A DNA stretch of 58,996 bases from Lachnospiraceae bacterium (GCA_910575445.1 CAJTFW010000015.1:1-58996), one strand, 5' to 3'. Counted from the first letter of the stretch, positions 7,936 through 17,050 are shown. Notes: a model not told the origin generated them from the letters alone. Made by a program: numbers and translations.

Positions 7936-9177
7936 CTAGCGCCTCTGTATTCTCTCCCTGACAGACTTTACATCGCTTGCCCGTGTCAGTGCTGCAAAGT
8001 CTTCATATGTCGCCTCTGGAGAAAACACTGCAATAACCTGCATCAGTTCATCACAGCTGTATGCATTCTCATAGACTCCCTGTGTAAATCCATACAATTC
8101 TTCGTATGCCTCTAAGGTCTCTGCTTTCCAAAATTCCTGGCTTAGACGAAAGGCTGCTTCTTTATCTCTGACAACTTCTGGATACCCACTTACTGCATTG
8201 TAGACTGCCGCAACCGCAGGCCCTGCGATAGAAGCATATTTTCCCGCCACATAGTTCAGTTCACTTTCTCCATATGCATCTTTTTTCTGCATCGCACGCA
8301 GATTTTCTTCCGAGAAGCAATCTACCGTTCCGGTAAATGTGGTATGTCCCCAGTCTTGATTGGCCGCCATAATCTCCTCTAATGACGAGCCAAATCCCAT
8401 CACAGACGCCACAGCATCATAGTCCTGCATCTCAAGTGCTTCTGTTAGATTGGCGCTGCCTTCACCTGTGCTAAAATATCCTGGGCAAACAACCACCTTT
8501 ATATGCTCCTGTCCACTCTCAAGCACGGTCACTTCCGATAAAGTGGAGATTTCCTCTATCGGCATCTGATACCGCACCCCTTTTAGATGCGACAAGGCGT
8601 CAAGCATCCCTTCAGCTCGATACAGATGCATGGAATTTTGCAAAGGGGCACCTCCTGTCAATAAAAGATAGGTATTGGCTCCTTTCTCAATAAAGCTTGC
8701 AACCATATCATAGCCCGCCTGATACTCCGCTGCGGTGTTCGGTCCAATCACACCGAGGAAATAGGGATTCTCTTTTGCATCCTCAAAGTCTTCGTTGCTA
8801 ATAGTTCCAGATCCAAGTACATAGTAGATCTCTTCCTCCTCACACAGCTTTAAGGTATCTTTGATATCCTGTCCATAAAAGGAGATAATCCCTTCTGCCC
8901 CCTGCTCTTTTGCTGCGCGAATAAATGTTCTTTCTTCCTCTCCTGAGTTTAAGCTCTCCGAGAACAGAAACTCCACAGGCATTCCCTGTGCGATATAGTC
9001 CCGATAGTAATTGATAAAGAGCTGCATCTCTGCAAAATCCGTATTGTAGGCACAGACACCGATAACCACCTTGTTTTCTTCTGTCAAAGCAGACGTGCCT
9101 TTTCTGCCACAGGCCACAAAAACTAACCCTGCACTCAAAAGCAGAAGCAGCCCAATATATATTTTGATTGTTCTCAT
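7936..9177 (-). CDS. PBP1-type substrate-binding lipoprotein
   Basis: The 413-residue lipoprotein has signal peptide 1-22 with lipobox FVACGRKG (Cys about 23). The mature part looks like a type 1 periplasmic-binding (sugar-binding-like) fold: NKVVIGVCAYNTDFAEMQLF, IKDTLKLCEEEEIYYVLGSG, YLLLTGGAPLQNSM, DAVASVMGFGSS. The start overlaps the ATPase stop by 4 nt (ATGA), so translation is coupled. The ABC importer already has its own large solute-binding protein, making this second, structurally unrelated binding protein the odd member of the operon. The ligand is unknown; a corrinoid- or cobalt-related role is only a guess from the riboswitch. Confidence 0.75.
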   Translation of the reverse strand: MRTIKIYIGLLLLLSAGLVFVACGRKGTSALTEENKVVIGVCAYNTDFAEMQLFINYYRDYIAQGMPVEFLFSESLNSGEEERTFIRAAKEQGAEGIISFYGQDIKDTLKLCEEEEIYYVLGSGTISNEDFEDAKENPYFLGVIGPNTAAEYQAGYDMVASFIEKGANTYLLLTGGAPLQNSMHLYRAEGMLDALSHLKGVRYQMPIEEISTLSEVTVLESGQEHIKVVVCPGYFSTGEGSANLTEALEMQDYDAVASVMGFGSSLEEIMAANQDWGHTTFTGTVDCFSEENLRAMQKKDAYGESELNYVAGKYASIAGPAVAAVYNAVSGYPEVVRDKEAAFRLSQEFWKAETLEAYEELYGFTQGVYENAYSCDELMQVIAVFSPEATYEDFAALTRASDVKSVRERIQRR

Positions 9178-10163
9178 ACCTTCTCTGCCTTTCTCCTGTC
9201 ACTGGATGCTGCAAAATGACACGCCACCATATGTCCTGATGCTACACTTTGAAGCGCTGGCTTCTCTGTCTTGCAGCGTTCCTTGCAAAACGGGCAACGA
9301 TTGCAAAAAGGGCATCCTTTTGGCATGTTTAGGGGACTTGGCGCTTCACTCTCGATACTTTTAATCCTGACAGAAGGCTCCATATGAATCGAGAACAACG
9401 CACCCAAAAGCGCCTGAGTATAGGGGTGTTTGGCCTCACTTCCCACCAGCTCACCCGGTATCACCTCTACAATATTTCCAAGATACATCACTGCAATCTG
9501 ATGGGCAAAGGAGCGAATCAGAGCAATGTCATGGCAGATAAAGGCAATGCCTATCTGCTGCTTCCTTTGGATGCGTACCAAAAGTTCAATAATTGTCTTT
9601 TGTACGGATACATCCAGTGCAGAAGTCGCCTCATCACACACCAGTATCTCCGGCTCTATAGACAATGCCCGCGCAATACCAATTCTCTGCCTTTGACCGC
9701 CACTCATACTGTGCGGATAACGATACATAAAATCTGCCGGAAGCTCTACTAGTTCTAAAAGCTCTGCCGCCTTTGCTTCTTTATCTTTCTTTTCCAACCG
9801 CCCAAAATTCTGGAGCGGCTCGGTCAGAATATCCACCACTTTCATCTTTGGATTAAAAGAAGCTAACGGGTCCTGAAATACCATCTGCATATGCTGACGG
9901 CTTGCATGCCTTTCTTTCTTGGATTGTCTGGTAATATCTCTCCCATGGTAGAAAATCTCCCCGGAAGTCGGAGACTCAAGCTGCATCAACATACGGACAA
10001 ACGTAGATTTGCCACAGCCGCTCTCTCCCACGATGCCAAGCGTCATCCCTTTGTATACATTGAGACTAATATCATCACATGCGGTCAGTGTACGTCCTTT
10101 GGAGGCCGGGAATTTCTTTACCACATGTCTTGTCTGTAAAATAATCTTATCCTCATGAAACAA
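9174..10163 (-). CDS. ABC transporter ATP-binding protein (DppF/NikE-type)
   Basis: About 329 residues from a TTG at 10163, which has GGAGGGG 7 nt upstream; the longer reading to 10271 would sit inside the previous gene. Walker A GESGCGKST (about 46-54), signature MSGGQRQR, Walker B EILVCDEATS and a C-terminal Cys-rich oligopeptide-transport extension (CPFCNRCPFCKERC). The four cysteines in that extension are typical of OppF/DppF. The start overlaps the stop of the other ATPase, so the two subunits are made together and form the nucleotide-binding pair of the importer. Confidence 0.92.
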   Translation of the reverse strand: MFHEDKIILQTRHVVKKFPASKGRTLTACDDISLNVYKGMTLGIVGESGCGKSTFVRMLMQLESPTSGEIFYHGRDITRQSKKERHASRQHMQMVFQDPLASFNPKMKVVDILTEPLQNFGRLEKKDKEAKAAELLELVELPADFMYRYPHSMSGGQRQRIGIARALSIEPEILVCDEATSALDVSVQKTIIELLVRIQRKQQIGIAFICHDIALIRSFAHQIAVMYLGNIVEVIPGELVGSEAKHPYTQALLGALFSIHMEPSVRIKSIESEAPSPLNMPKGCPFCNRCPFCKERCKTEKPALQSVASGHMVACHFAASSDRRKAEKV

Positions 10164-10956
10164 AACGCATCCCCTCCATCTCTGGAACAGCATCAAGCAG
10201 TGAACGGGTATATTCACTTGTCGGATGGTTAAGCACATCATCTCTTGTTCCCTGGTCCACTGCTTTTCCATGCTGCATCACAACCAGCCAGTCAGACATA
10301 TAGGCCGCTACTCCCAGATTATGTGTAACGATAATAATTCCAGTATCATTTTGCTCCCTAAGCTCCATCATCTGTCTGACAATCTGAGCCTGTGTGGTAA
10401 CATCCAAAGCGCTGGTTGGCTCATCTGCCAAGAGAAGCTTCGGCTGAAAGGTCATCGCGATTGCAATTCCCACTCGCTGACGCATCCCGCCGGAGAGCTG
10501 GTGAGGATAACTGTTCATCACATTCTCCCCGTCAGGAAGCCGCATCTTAGCAAGCATCTCCCTTCCAAGCTCCCATGCCTCCTTTTTCCCCATCTGGCTG
10601 TGTGTCCTTATATATTCCACAAACTGACTTCCAATCTTTCGCATGGGATTTAACGTGCCGCCGCAGTCCTGAAAAATCATCGATATCGCCGTGCCACGAA
10701 GCTTCCTCCACTCCTCTTTTGAATAGGCAAGCAGCGAATCTCCTTCAAACAAAATATCTCCTGATGTCACCTTTCCCGCGCCGGGAAGCGCCCCTAATAC
10801 AGCCCGGATAACCGTCGTCTTGCCACTTCCACTTTCACCCACAACACCTACAATCTCCCCCTTCTTCATAGAAAGCCCAAAATGCTCAAGTGTCGGAAAA
10901 TTATTTCCGTATTGTACGGTTATATCTTTTATCTCTAACATCTTTCCCATCCCCAT
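10153..10956 (-). CDS. ABC transporter ATP-binding protein (DppD/NikD-type)
   Basis: The 267-residue ATPase has Walker A GESGSGKTT (about 40-48), signature LSGGMRQR and Walker B LLADEPTSALD. It lacks most of the C-terminal oligopeptide extension, which makes it shorter than OppD (about 330) and closer to NikD-type subunits. The stop of the binding-protein gene overlaps the first ATG (TAATG). A second ATG at 10941 has a better purine-rich site (GGGGATGGGAAAG) and may be the real start. Confidence 0.9.
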   Translation of the reverse strand: MGMGKMLEIKDITVQYGNNFPTLEHFGLSMKKGEIVGVVGESGSGKTTVIRAVLGALPGAGKVTSGDILFEGDSLLAYSKEEWRKLRGTAISMIFQDCGGTLNPMRKIGSQFVEYIRTHSQMGKKEAWELGREMLAKMRLPDGENVMNSYPHQLSGGMRQRVGIAIAMTFQPKLLLADEPTSALDVTTQAQIVRQMMELREQNDTGIIIVTHNLGVAAYMSDWLVVMQHGKAVDQGTRDDVLNHPTSEYTRSLLDAVPEMEGMRFVS

Positions 10957-12566
10957 TATTCTGCCAGTGCAATATCTTTGGTCAGCCAGTAATAGTCCAT
11001 CGGATACATATGTACACCTGTCACTCTTTTGTTCGAGAACAGATAAGTTGTCTCATAACCAAAGAAAACCGTCGCTGCATCGTCCATAATCTGCTGCTCT
11101 ATCTGCATCACCAGCTCTTTTCTTGTACTTTCATCAAAAGTTGCTGCCAACTCATCTAACAGGCGGTCTACTTCTGCATTGCCATAGCCTGCGGTATTAT
11201 TGACGGAGCTGCTGTACCAGTTCTCACGCAGGTAATTCTCCGGGTCTCCAGTATTAGCCACCAGTACATTCCAGATAAGAAGGTCATATTGCCCGGAATC
11301 TCTCATATCTAAAAGTGTCTCATAACTGACGGTATTTAGCTTGACATTGATACCGATTTCCTTAAGGCTTGCCTGTGCTGCCTGTGCATAGACGCCTAAT
11401 TCTTCCCGGCTAGTATAGATGACAAAGGAAAGCTCTAACGGAGAACCATCCGGCATCTCCACAAATCCGTCTCCATCCTTGTCGAGATAACCGCCTTCCT
11501 GAAGCAGTGCCTTTGCACTTTCTGGATTATAGGAATTCTCATCTTTTAGCTCATCAAAACCAAAGTCCAGCGTAGGAGGGACCGGAGCCTTTCCTGGGGT
11601 CGCACCGCCGCTCAAGAGATTTGCACAATAGGTCTCCTTATCCAGACCACGCAAAAATGCCTGCCGAAGCTTTAAGTCTTTGAGTGCGCCATTTTGGTTC
11701 ATAAAAGCATAGGTCGAGCGAAGGGACTGAAGGTTCTGAATCTCAATCTCATCATTTTCCTCAAATTCCACCAGATTCTCTGTCTTAAGATTATAGGCAA
11801 TGTCAATCTCTCCAGTCTGAAGCGCCATCGAACGTGTTGTCTGGTCGTCCACACATTTTAAGGTCACGCGCTCTAGTGGTACTTCGCCGTCCCAGTAATA
11901 TTCATTTTTTACAACCACACAGGCATCTGTCGGGCTAAAGGATTCCACCGCATAAGGGCCTGTGCATACCGGGCCTTCCATCTCAATATTGGAGTCATCC
12001 ACACTGGTATCCATAATCAAAAACAATGGGTCTGCAAGGCTTCCTGCCATATTGGCATTGGCGCGATTTAACTGAAAAATCAGATTTTGTCCATCAACCG
12101 TAAGACTTGACAGGTCAAAAAACTCCGGCACACGGTCACTTTTTTCAATGGTGCGCTCAAGAGAAGCCTTGACAGCCTCCGGCGTCATCTCGTTGCCATT
12201 GGAGAACTTCACACCCTCGCGAAGCTTAAAGGTCCAGGTCATACCATCTTCACTGTTCTCCCAACTCTCTGCCAAGCATGGCACCATCTCGCCCTTCTCA
12301 TCAAAACGTGCCAGGCACTCTCCTATGCCATATCTGGATATTACCCAACTAAAATACTGCTCTGTTGGCTCTAAAGTATCTGCAAAACTGGTAACCCCAA
12401 TCGTAATGCTTTTTCCTTCGCCAGAATCCAAAGTCCCCTGTGCCTCAGAATCCCCCGATTCTGTACCTGCATCTGAAGAATTACCACCACATCCTGTTGC
12501 AAGCACCGCCGTCACGGCAACGGTCAAAATCCCAATTGTTAATTTCTTCACAATCTTACACTTCAT
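10956..12566 (-). CDS. ABC transporter substrate-binding lipoprotein (NikA/DppA family)
   Basis: The 536-residue lipoprotein has a signal peptide with lipobox VLATGCGG (Cys about 26), a short Ser/Gly/Glu linker, then an SBP family 5 fold: GECLARFDEKGEMVPCLAES, MTWTFKLREGVKFSNGNEMT (strongly NikA/CntA-like), and VCTGPYAV. The family binds dipeptides, oligopeptides, opines, nickel or metal chelates; sequence reading cannot choose between them. Given the cobalamin riboswitch upstream, a nickel/cobalt or metal-chelate ligand is plausible. AAGGAG lies upstream of the ATG. Confidence 0.88.
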   Translation of the reverse strand: MKCKIVKKLTIGILTVAVTAVLATGCGGNSSDAGTESGDSEAQGTLDSGEGKSITIGVTSFADTLEPTEQYFSWVISRYGIGECLARFDEKGEMVPCLAESWENSEDGMTWTFKLREGVKFSNGNEMTPEAVKASLERTIEKSDRVPEFFDLSSLTVDGQNLIFQLNRANANMAGSLADPLFLIMDTSVDDSNIEMEGPVCTGPYAVESFSPTDACVVVKNEYYWDGEVPLERVTLKCVDDQTTRSMALQTGEIDIAYNLKTENLVEFEENDEIEIQNLQSLRSTYAFMNQNGALKDLKLRQAFLRGLDKETYCANLLSGGATPGKAPVPPTLDFGFDELKDENSYNPESAKALLQEGGYLDKDGDGFVEMPDGSPLELSFVIYTSREELGVYAQAAQASLKEIGINVKLNTVSYETLLDMRDSGQYDLLIWNVLVANTGDPENYLRENWYSSSVNNTAGYGNAEVDRLLDELAATFDESTRKELVMQIEQQIMDDAATVFFGYETTYLFSNKRVTGVHMYPMDYYWLTKDIALAE

Positions 12567-12581
12567 CTTTTTCTCCTTCTT

Positions 12582-13406
12582 CTACTCCTGTCTTGGGTCT
12601 AAAATATCCCGAATACTGTCGCCTAACATATTAAAAATCACCACTACAATAATAATCGCAATCCCCGGGTAGGTCATAAGCCATGGTGCTTTGGCTAGAT
12701 AGGTTCTTCCCTCATTAAGCATCAGGCCCCACTCTGGTGTGGGTGCTGTCGCTCCAAAGCCCAAAAAGGAAAGGCTTGCAAGCTCTAACATCATCGTCCC
12801 GATATCTGCCGCTGCTGTCACTATCAGAGTTGTCACCATATTTGGCAGTATATAGCGAAGCAGTATCTTAGGAGTCGTGGTTCCAGTCACAACCGCTGCC
12901 TCTATATAGACATTTTTCCGAATACGAAGCACCAGACTTCTTGCCAGCCTTGCATATTTGGTCCAGCTTACCACCGCAATCGCAATGACTGCGTTGACCA
13001 TATTCGGTCCCAGCATACCTGCAATCGCAATCGCAAGCACCAGCCCCGGAAAAGAAATCATCATATCAGCAATCCGCATAATCAGTCCGTCTATCATACC
13101 GCCAAAATATCCAGCCAGCACACCAAGCGTCGTACCTACGACAAAGATAACCAACACCAGGCACAAGGTCATAATAAGCGATGTTCTGGTGCCATAGATA
13201 ACTCTTGAGAGTACATCTCTCCCAAGCTTATCTGTACCACACAGATACTCTCCTCCAGGTGGTAAAAGCGAGTCAGACATCACAGCATCCAAAGGGTCTT
13301 TGGGCGCAAGAAACGGCGCAAACACTGCCACCAGCATCACACCGATTGCCAACACTCCAAACAGCGTAAACTGCCTGTGTTCTTTTAAAAACTGTATTAC
13401 CTTCAT
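12582..13406 (-). CDS. ABC transporter permease (DppC/NikC-type)
   Basis: The 274-residue integral membrane protein has six predicted helices: an N-terminal helix (FTLFGVLAIGVMLVAVFAPF), the OppC-type GTDKLGRDVLSRVIYGTRTS segment, and the EAA-like loop EAAVVTGTTTPKILLRYILPN that contacts the ATPases. It is the second permease of the importer, 2 bp after the first permease gene. GTDKLGRD is a hallmark of OppC/DppC/NikC proteins. Confidence 0.92.
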   Translation of the reverse strand: MKVIQFLKEHRQFTLFGVLAIGVMLVAVFAPFLAPKDPLDAVMSDSLLPPGGEYLCGTDKLGRDVLSRVIYGTRTSLIMTLCLVLVIFVVGTTLGVLAGYFGGMIDGLIMRIADMMISFPGLVLAIAIAGMLGPNMVNAVIAIAVVSWTKYARLARSLVLRIRKNVYIEAAVVTGTTTPKILLRYILPNMVTTLIVTAAADIGTMMLELASLSFLGFGATAPTPEWGLMLNEGRTYLAKAPWLMTYPGIAIIIVVVIFNMLGDSIRDILDPRQE

Positions 13407-13407
13407 C

Positions 13408-14346
13408 TTATCTTCCCTCCCTAAGTCTTGGGTTCAGACGATGATAAGAGAGGTCCACAATCAGATTAATTGCCATATAGAGAATCGCAATCCACAGTAC
13501 ATACCCCTGAACCAGTGGATAGTCGCGACAAGAAATCGCTTTTACTGCCATACTCCCCATTCCCGGCCAGTTATAGATAATCTCCACCACCGCAGTTCCT
13601 CCCAGAAGACTTCCAAGAGAAAGCCCCAGAAGTGTCACCAAAGGCAGAAGTGCATTTGGCAACACATGTTTCCACAAAATCTCCTGTTCCCGGATTCCGC
13701 GCATCCTGGCTCCTGTCACATAGTCCTGACGAAGCTCCTCCAAAAAAGCAGTGCGCACCTGCCTGGTGTATTTAGCTGCCATCGCAATCGCCAGTGTCAC
13801 CGCTGGCAGAAGCATGGATTTAAAATCTGTATTTCCACCTGCCACATTCACCCACCGAAGCCTTACACCAAAAAAGCTAAGCAGCATCAGACCAATCCAA
13901 AAGCTCGGAACTGATACGCCAAAGAACGTAATCCCTCGCACAATATAGTCCACCCAGGAATTCTGCCGAATCGCCGAGAGCACCCCCAACGGTACTGAGA
14001 TAAGTACCATTATCAAAAGTGCCAAAAGTGACATCCAAAAAGTCGGCCAAAAACAGCTGACAAGCTTTGTCACCACCGGAACTTTCATCGAATACGACTG
14101 CCCCATATCTCCTGTCAGTACGCCCAAAAGCCAATTTCCATACTGCACCACAAACGGCTTGTCCAGACCAAGCTCCGCCCTAGTCTTCGCCAAAAGCTCT
14201 GGCGTTGGCAGATTTCCGCACTCTGTCAGCATAATCTCTGCCGGGTCTCCAGGGGACAGATACGTCAATCCAAACGTCAGAAAACTAATGCCAAACAGTA
14301 CAAGCACAATCTGTAAAAGCCGTCTTCCAAATTGCTTTTTGCTCAA
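13408..14346 (-). CDS. ABC transporter permease (DppB/NikB-type)
   Basis: The 312-residue permease is the first gene after the cobalamin riboswitch. It has the OppB N-terminus (RRLLQIVLVLFGISFLTFGL, then SPGDPAEIML), six helices and the EAA loop ARMRGIREQEILWKHVLPNA. The start codon is TTG at 14346, with GGAGG 9 nt upstream; no ATG is suitably placed. Gene order B-C-A-D-E differs from E. coli nikABCDE. Confidence 0.92.
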   Translation of the reverse strand: MSKKQFGRRLLQIVLVLFGISFLTFGLTYLSPGDPAEIMLTECGNLPTPELLAKTRAELGLDKPFVVQYGNWLLGVLTGDMGQSYSMKVPVVTKLVSCFWPTFWMSLLALLIMVLISVPLGVLSAIRQNSWVDYIVRGITFFGVSVPSFWIGLMLLSFFGVRLRWVNVAGGNTDFKSMLLPAVTLAIAMAAKYTRQVRTAFLEELRQDYVTGARMRGIREQEILWKHVLPNALLPLVTLLGLSLGSLLGGTAVVEIIYNWPGMGSMAVKAISCRDYPLVQGYVLWIAILYMAINLIVDLSYHRLNPRLREGR

Positions 14347-14425
14347 ACACTCAACACCTCCACATCCATCATTTCCTTTTGCAGACTCCTTTTATCTACG
14401 GAAAATTCCCGGATATTTCCCCATC

Positions 14426-14460
14426 AAAAAAGCAGTCTGTTATCTTACAGGCTGCTTTTC
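14426..14460 (-). terminator. Rho-independent terminator in riboswitch leader
   Basis: Minus strand: AAAGCAGCCTGT, loop AAGATA, ACAGACTGCTTTTTT, a 12-bp stem with one mismatch and a T run. It lies between the cobalamin aptamer and the first permease gene, so it is well placed to be the attenuator through which the riboswitch turns the operon off. Confidence 0.85.
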
Positions 14461-14559
14461 CTTCTTAAATACATGCGAACAAACACCGGAAACCACTTCC
14501 CGGTTCTTTTCTTGCACACCGCTATGTAAGAGTTCTTATCTGCCGTAAGACACACTTAT

Positions 14560-14714
14560 CCATTGCAAGCAGTTCTCCTGACTCCAGATCATCGTCCATG
14601 CAGGCCTTCCCAACTTTCGTCAGTGGCATCTTCTGCACACACTCCCTGTCACAGTGGCGGGACCGTACCGGATTTACACCGGTTTCTCTATCAATCCTTT
14701 CGGAACTTGCAACA
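14560..14714 (-). ncRNA. cobalamin riboswitch
   Basis: Minus strand sequence carries the class hallmarks: GAAACCGGTGTAAATCCGG, then CGGTCCCGCCACTGTGA (the B12 box), GGGAAGG and the closing GATGATCTGGAGTCAGGAG. P1 can form between TTGCAAG (about 14713-14707) and CTTGCAA (about 14569-14563). Binding of adenosylcobalamin would be expected to favour the downstream terminator and so repress the transporter operon. Confidence 0.95.
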
Positions 14715-14747
14715 TCCAGAATTACTTCTGGGATTTTCAACACTCAA

Positions 14748-14776
14748 ATTATATGACAATTTTTGACCAATGTCTA
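14748..14776 (-). promoter_or_regulatory. promoter of the riboswitch-led operon
   Basis: Minus strand: -35 TAGACA (14776-14771), 17-bp spacer, -10 TATAAT (14753-14748). The predicted start near 14741 is about 28 nt upstream of the aptamer P1 stem, with a small hairpin (CCAGAA/TTCTGG) between. Confidence 0.75.
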
Positions 14777-14813
14777 CTTTTTCCCTGTCCTTAGGTATTC
14801 CATTTTATTATAC

Positions 14814-16931
14814 CTATTCCCCAAACCAGGCATTTAATACTTCTTGGCTCTTATCCACCACATACCCGCTTCCTCCTCTGCCTTTTACATCTTCCACCAT
14901 ACTAATTAAAAGAAGCGGTCTCTCCTCGTCTGCCTCCGGTGTAAACACGGCAAACCAACCAAGCTCTGTCCCTTCCGTATCCTCTTTGGAAAGCTTAATC
15001 TCTGCTGTCCCTGTCTTGCCAGCCAACACCCTGTCCGCCCGATGTACGCCGTATCCGGTTCCGTGAGAATCATTTACCACTTTCTTCACGCCTTCTAGCA
15101 CTTTATCTGCCACATCTTTAGAAAATGCTCCTGCTATCCAGTCCTCAGCTTTTGCTTCTTGTTGCCATACCAGATAAGGCTTTATCATATCTCCTTCATT
15201 ACAAAATGCTGTATAGATGCAAGCCAGATGTAGAGGATTCACAAGTATCTGTCCCTGTCCATAACCACTGTCTGCAAGCTGCACTTCGCTCTCGATATGC
15301 TCTCCATTTGCATACTGCGATTTACCCATCACAATCTCAAAAGGAATCTCCTCCCCAAAGCCAAGATGGGAGAGTGATTTTTCAAGCTCCTCTGCCCCAA
15401 TCTTAAGTGCTGCCTTTGCAAAATAGATATTATCCGAATAAATCAATGCATTTTCTAACACCACTGGCTCATATGTGTGAAGCGTGGTCACATAATAATT
15501 TCCCCAGGACGAATCTTTTTGCCAGCTAAGCCCTACCTTTCCATAATCCTCTGTTGGGTCAATCGCCCCCGAAGTAAGCCCAACTGCCGCAGTCACCGGC
15601 TTAAAAGAAGAACCTGGACAAAGGGTCTGCCGGAAACGGTTGTATAGAGGTTGCGCTTCATCCTCATTAAGCGCTGTCCACTGTTCACCCGAAAGCCCCA
15701 GGATAAAATCATTGTTGTCATAGGAAGGCGTGCTGATAAGCGCAAGCACCTCTCCGGTATACGGATTCATCGCTACCGAACAACTCTTATCTGCCTGATA
15801 TTGTGCATACAACGCTCTTTGAAGGCTGGCATCTATGGTCAGCTTTATATCTTGTCCATCCTGTACTGGAACAGACACCCATTCCTTGACTTCTTTTCCT
15901 TCTTCATCTGTCACATAGATACGACATCCATTCTGCCCCTTTAACTCTTTCTCAAACAGACCCTCCATCCCATTTCTGCCGATAACGCTGTTCGCTGTAT
16001 ATCCCTCTCCTGTATGCTTCTCCAAATCCTCTGCTGTCACATTTTGTACATACCCAACCAGATGTGCTGCTGCTTCTCCTAATGGATATGCCCGAACCTC
16101 TGTATCAGAGATTAAGACACCTGGAATCTCCAAAAGTTTCTCCTGACGCTCTTTCTCCCTCTCAATCTCTTCATCTGTCTCTAATGGAATCAGCCATTCA
16201 ATCTCATCAATCTTAGGAACGGTCTTAAGCGGCACAAAATAATCTTCCTTGACCCACTTTGCTGACAATTTTTTCTCCACGTCTTCTGGCTGCATCCCCA
16301 AAAGCGCTGCCACCTCTGCCACTGCCGCTTCGCGGTCCGTAAGTTTTCCAGGCACTATCCCCACAGAAGATGCTATCCCAGGCCCGGCAAGCACCTGTTC
16401 ATTTCTATCCAGAATCTGTCCTCGTATTGCTTGTGTTGTAGACACCCGAACTTTATCCGTCTTACGAAGCCCTGGCAGAATCAATCCATCCTCCCAAATT
16501 AAACCATATCCTTCTTCTCCTTTTAAAAAAATAGCTTCATTCTCAAAGCTTATCTCCCCGGCCACCGTATCAAAAGAAGTCTGATAAAAGACTGCCTGTC
16601 GCTTTTTGTCATATCCTGTAATCTCCACCACCAGATTTGCCATTTCTATCCCTTCATAGATGGCCGAGTTACGATTGATAAAGGTATCTTTGTCCACATT
16701 GTCAGATGCCTCCAGATTAAGCATCTCATACATCTTGTCATATTCTCCAGTTGAGAGATACTCCATATATTCCGCCAATAATTCTTCTGGCTTTTTTATC
16801 TTCCGTTCCTGACTCCAGCGCACAATTCCCCATATCCCAACACCAATTACCATAACGCTTAACAGTATCGCTATCCCAACAGTCCATCCTCGGTACCCTC
16901 TGTGTCTGCTTCTAGTTCTTCTTCTTCTCAT
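14814..16931 (-). CDS. class B penicillin-binding protein, MecA-like
   Basis: About 705 residues from the ATG at 16931 (GGAGG 6 nt upstream; the GTG at 16967 has no site). It has an Arg-rich cytoplasmic tail, a membrane anchor (about 17-39), an NTF2-like MecA_N domain (about 43-153), a dimerisation domain starting IRGQILDRN, and a transpeptidase domain with all three active-site motifs: SSFK (about 441-444), SDN (about 499-501) and KTGT (about 639-642). It cross-links peptidoglycan at the outer membrane face. The MecA_N domain is typical of low-affinity PBPs such as PBP2a and PBP5fm, but resistance cannot be read from sequence. The promoter carries a BlaI/MecI-type palindrome. Confidence 0.92.
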   Translation of the reverse strand: MRRRRTRSRHRGYRGWTVGIAILLSVMVIGVGIWGIVRWSQERKIKKPEELLAEYMEYLSTGEYDKMYEMLNLEASDNVDKDTFINRNSAIYEGIEMANLVVEITGYDKKRQAVFYQTSFDTVAGEISFENEAIFLKGEEGYGLIWEDGLILPGLRKTDKVRVSTTQAIRGQILDRNEQVLAGPGIASSVGIVPGKLTDREAAVAEVAALLGMQPEDVEKKLSAKWVKEDYFVPLKTVPKIDEIEWLIPLETDEEIEREKERQEKLLEIPGVLISDTEVRAYPLGEAAAHLVGYVQNVTAEDLEKHTGEGYTANSVIGRNGMEGLFEKELKGQNGCRIYVTDEEGKEVKEWVSVPVQDGQDIKLTIDASLQRALYAQYQADKSCSVAMNPYTGEVLALISTPSYDNNDFILGLSGEQWTALNEDEAQPLYNRFRQTLCPGSSFKPVTAAVGLTSGAIDPTEDYGKVGLSWQKDSSWGNYYVTTLHTYEPVVLENALIYSDNIYFAKAALKIGAEELEKSLSHLGFGEEIPFEIVMGKSQYANGEHIESEVQLADSGYGQGQILVNPLHLACIYTAFCNEGDMIKPYLVWQQEAKAEDWIAGAFSKDVADKVLEGVKKVVNDSHGTGYGVHRADRVLAGKTGTAEIKLSKEDTEGTELGWFAVFTPEADEERPLLLISMVEDVKGRGGSGYVVDKSQEVLNAWFGE

Positions 16932-16972
16932 CCCAGGCCTCCAAATCATCTGCTTATGTGGTTTCACTTTAT

Positions 16973-17001
16973 ATCTTACACTTGTAAGATTTAAAAGTCA
17001 A
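16973..17001 (-). promoter_or_regulatory. PBP promoter with BlaI/MecI-type operator
   Basis: Minus strand: -35 TTGACT (17001-16996), 17-bp spacer, -10 TAAGAT (16978-16973). The palindrome ATCTTACA-CT-TGTAAGAT (16973-16990) covers the -10 and half the spacer. Its core TTACA-N2-TGTAA has the same half-sites and spacing as the bla/mec operator. No blaI, blaR1 or mec regulator gene is visible in this window. Confidence 0.7.
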
Positions 17002-17050
17002 GCTTTATAGATGGTGTGACTTTATTAGAAGAGAAGAGAATATAATATAC

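Noticed and set aside
12148-12672. Plus-strand ORF of 174 codons
   Set aside because: It lies antisense within the binding-protein and permease genes, whose protein families are clear.
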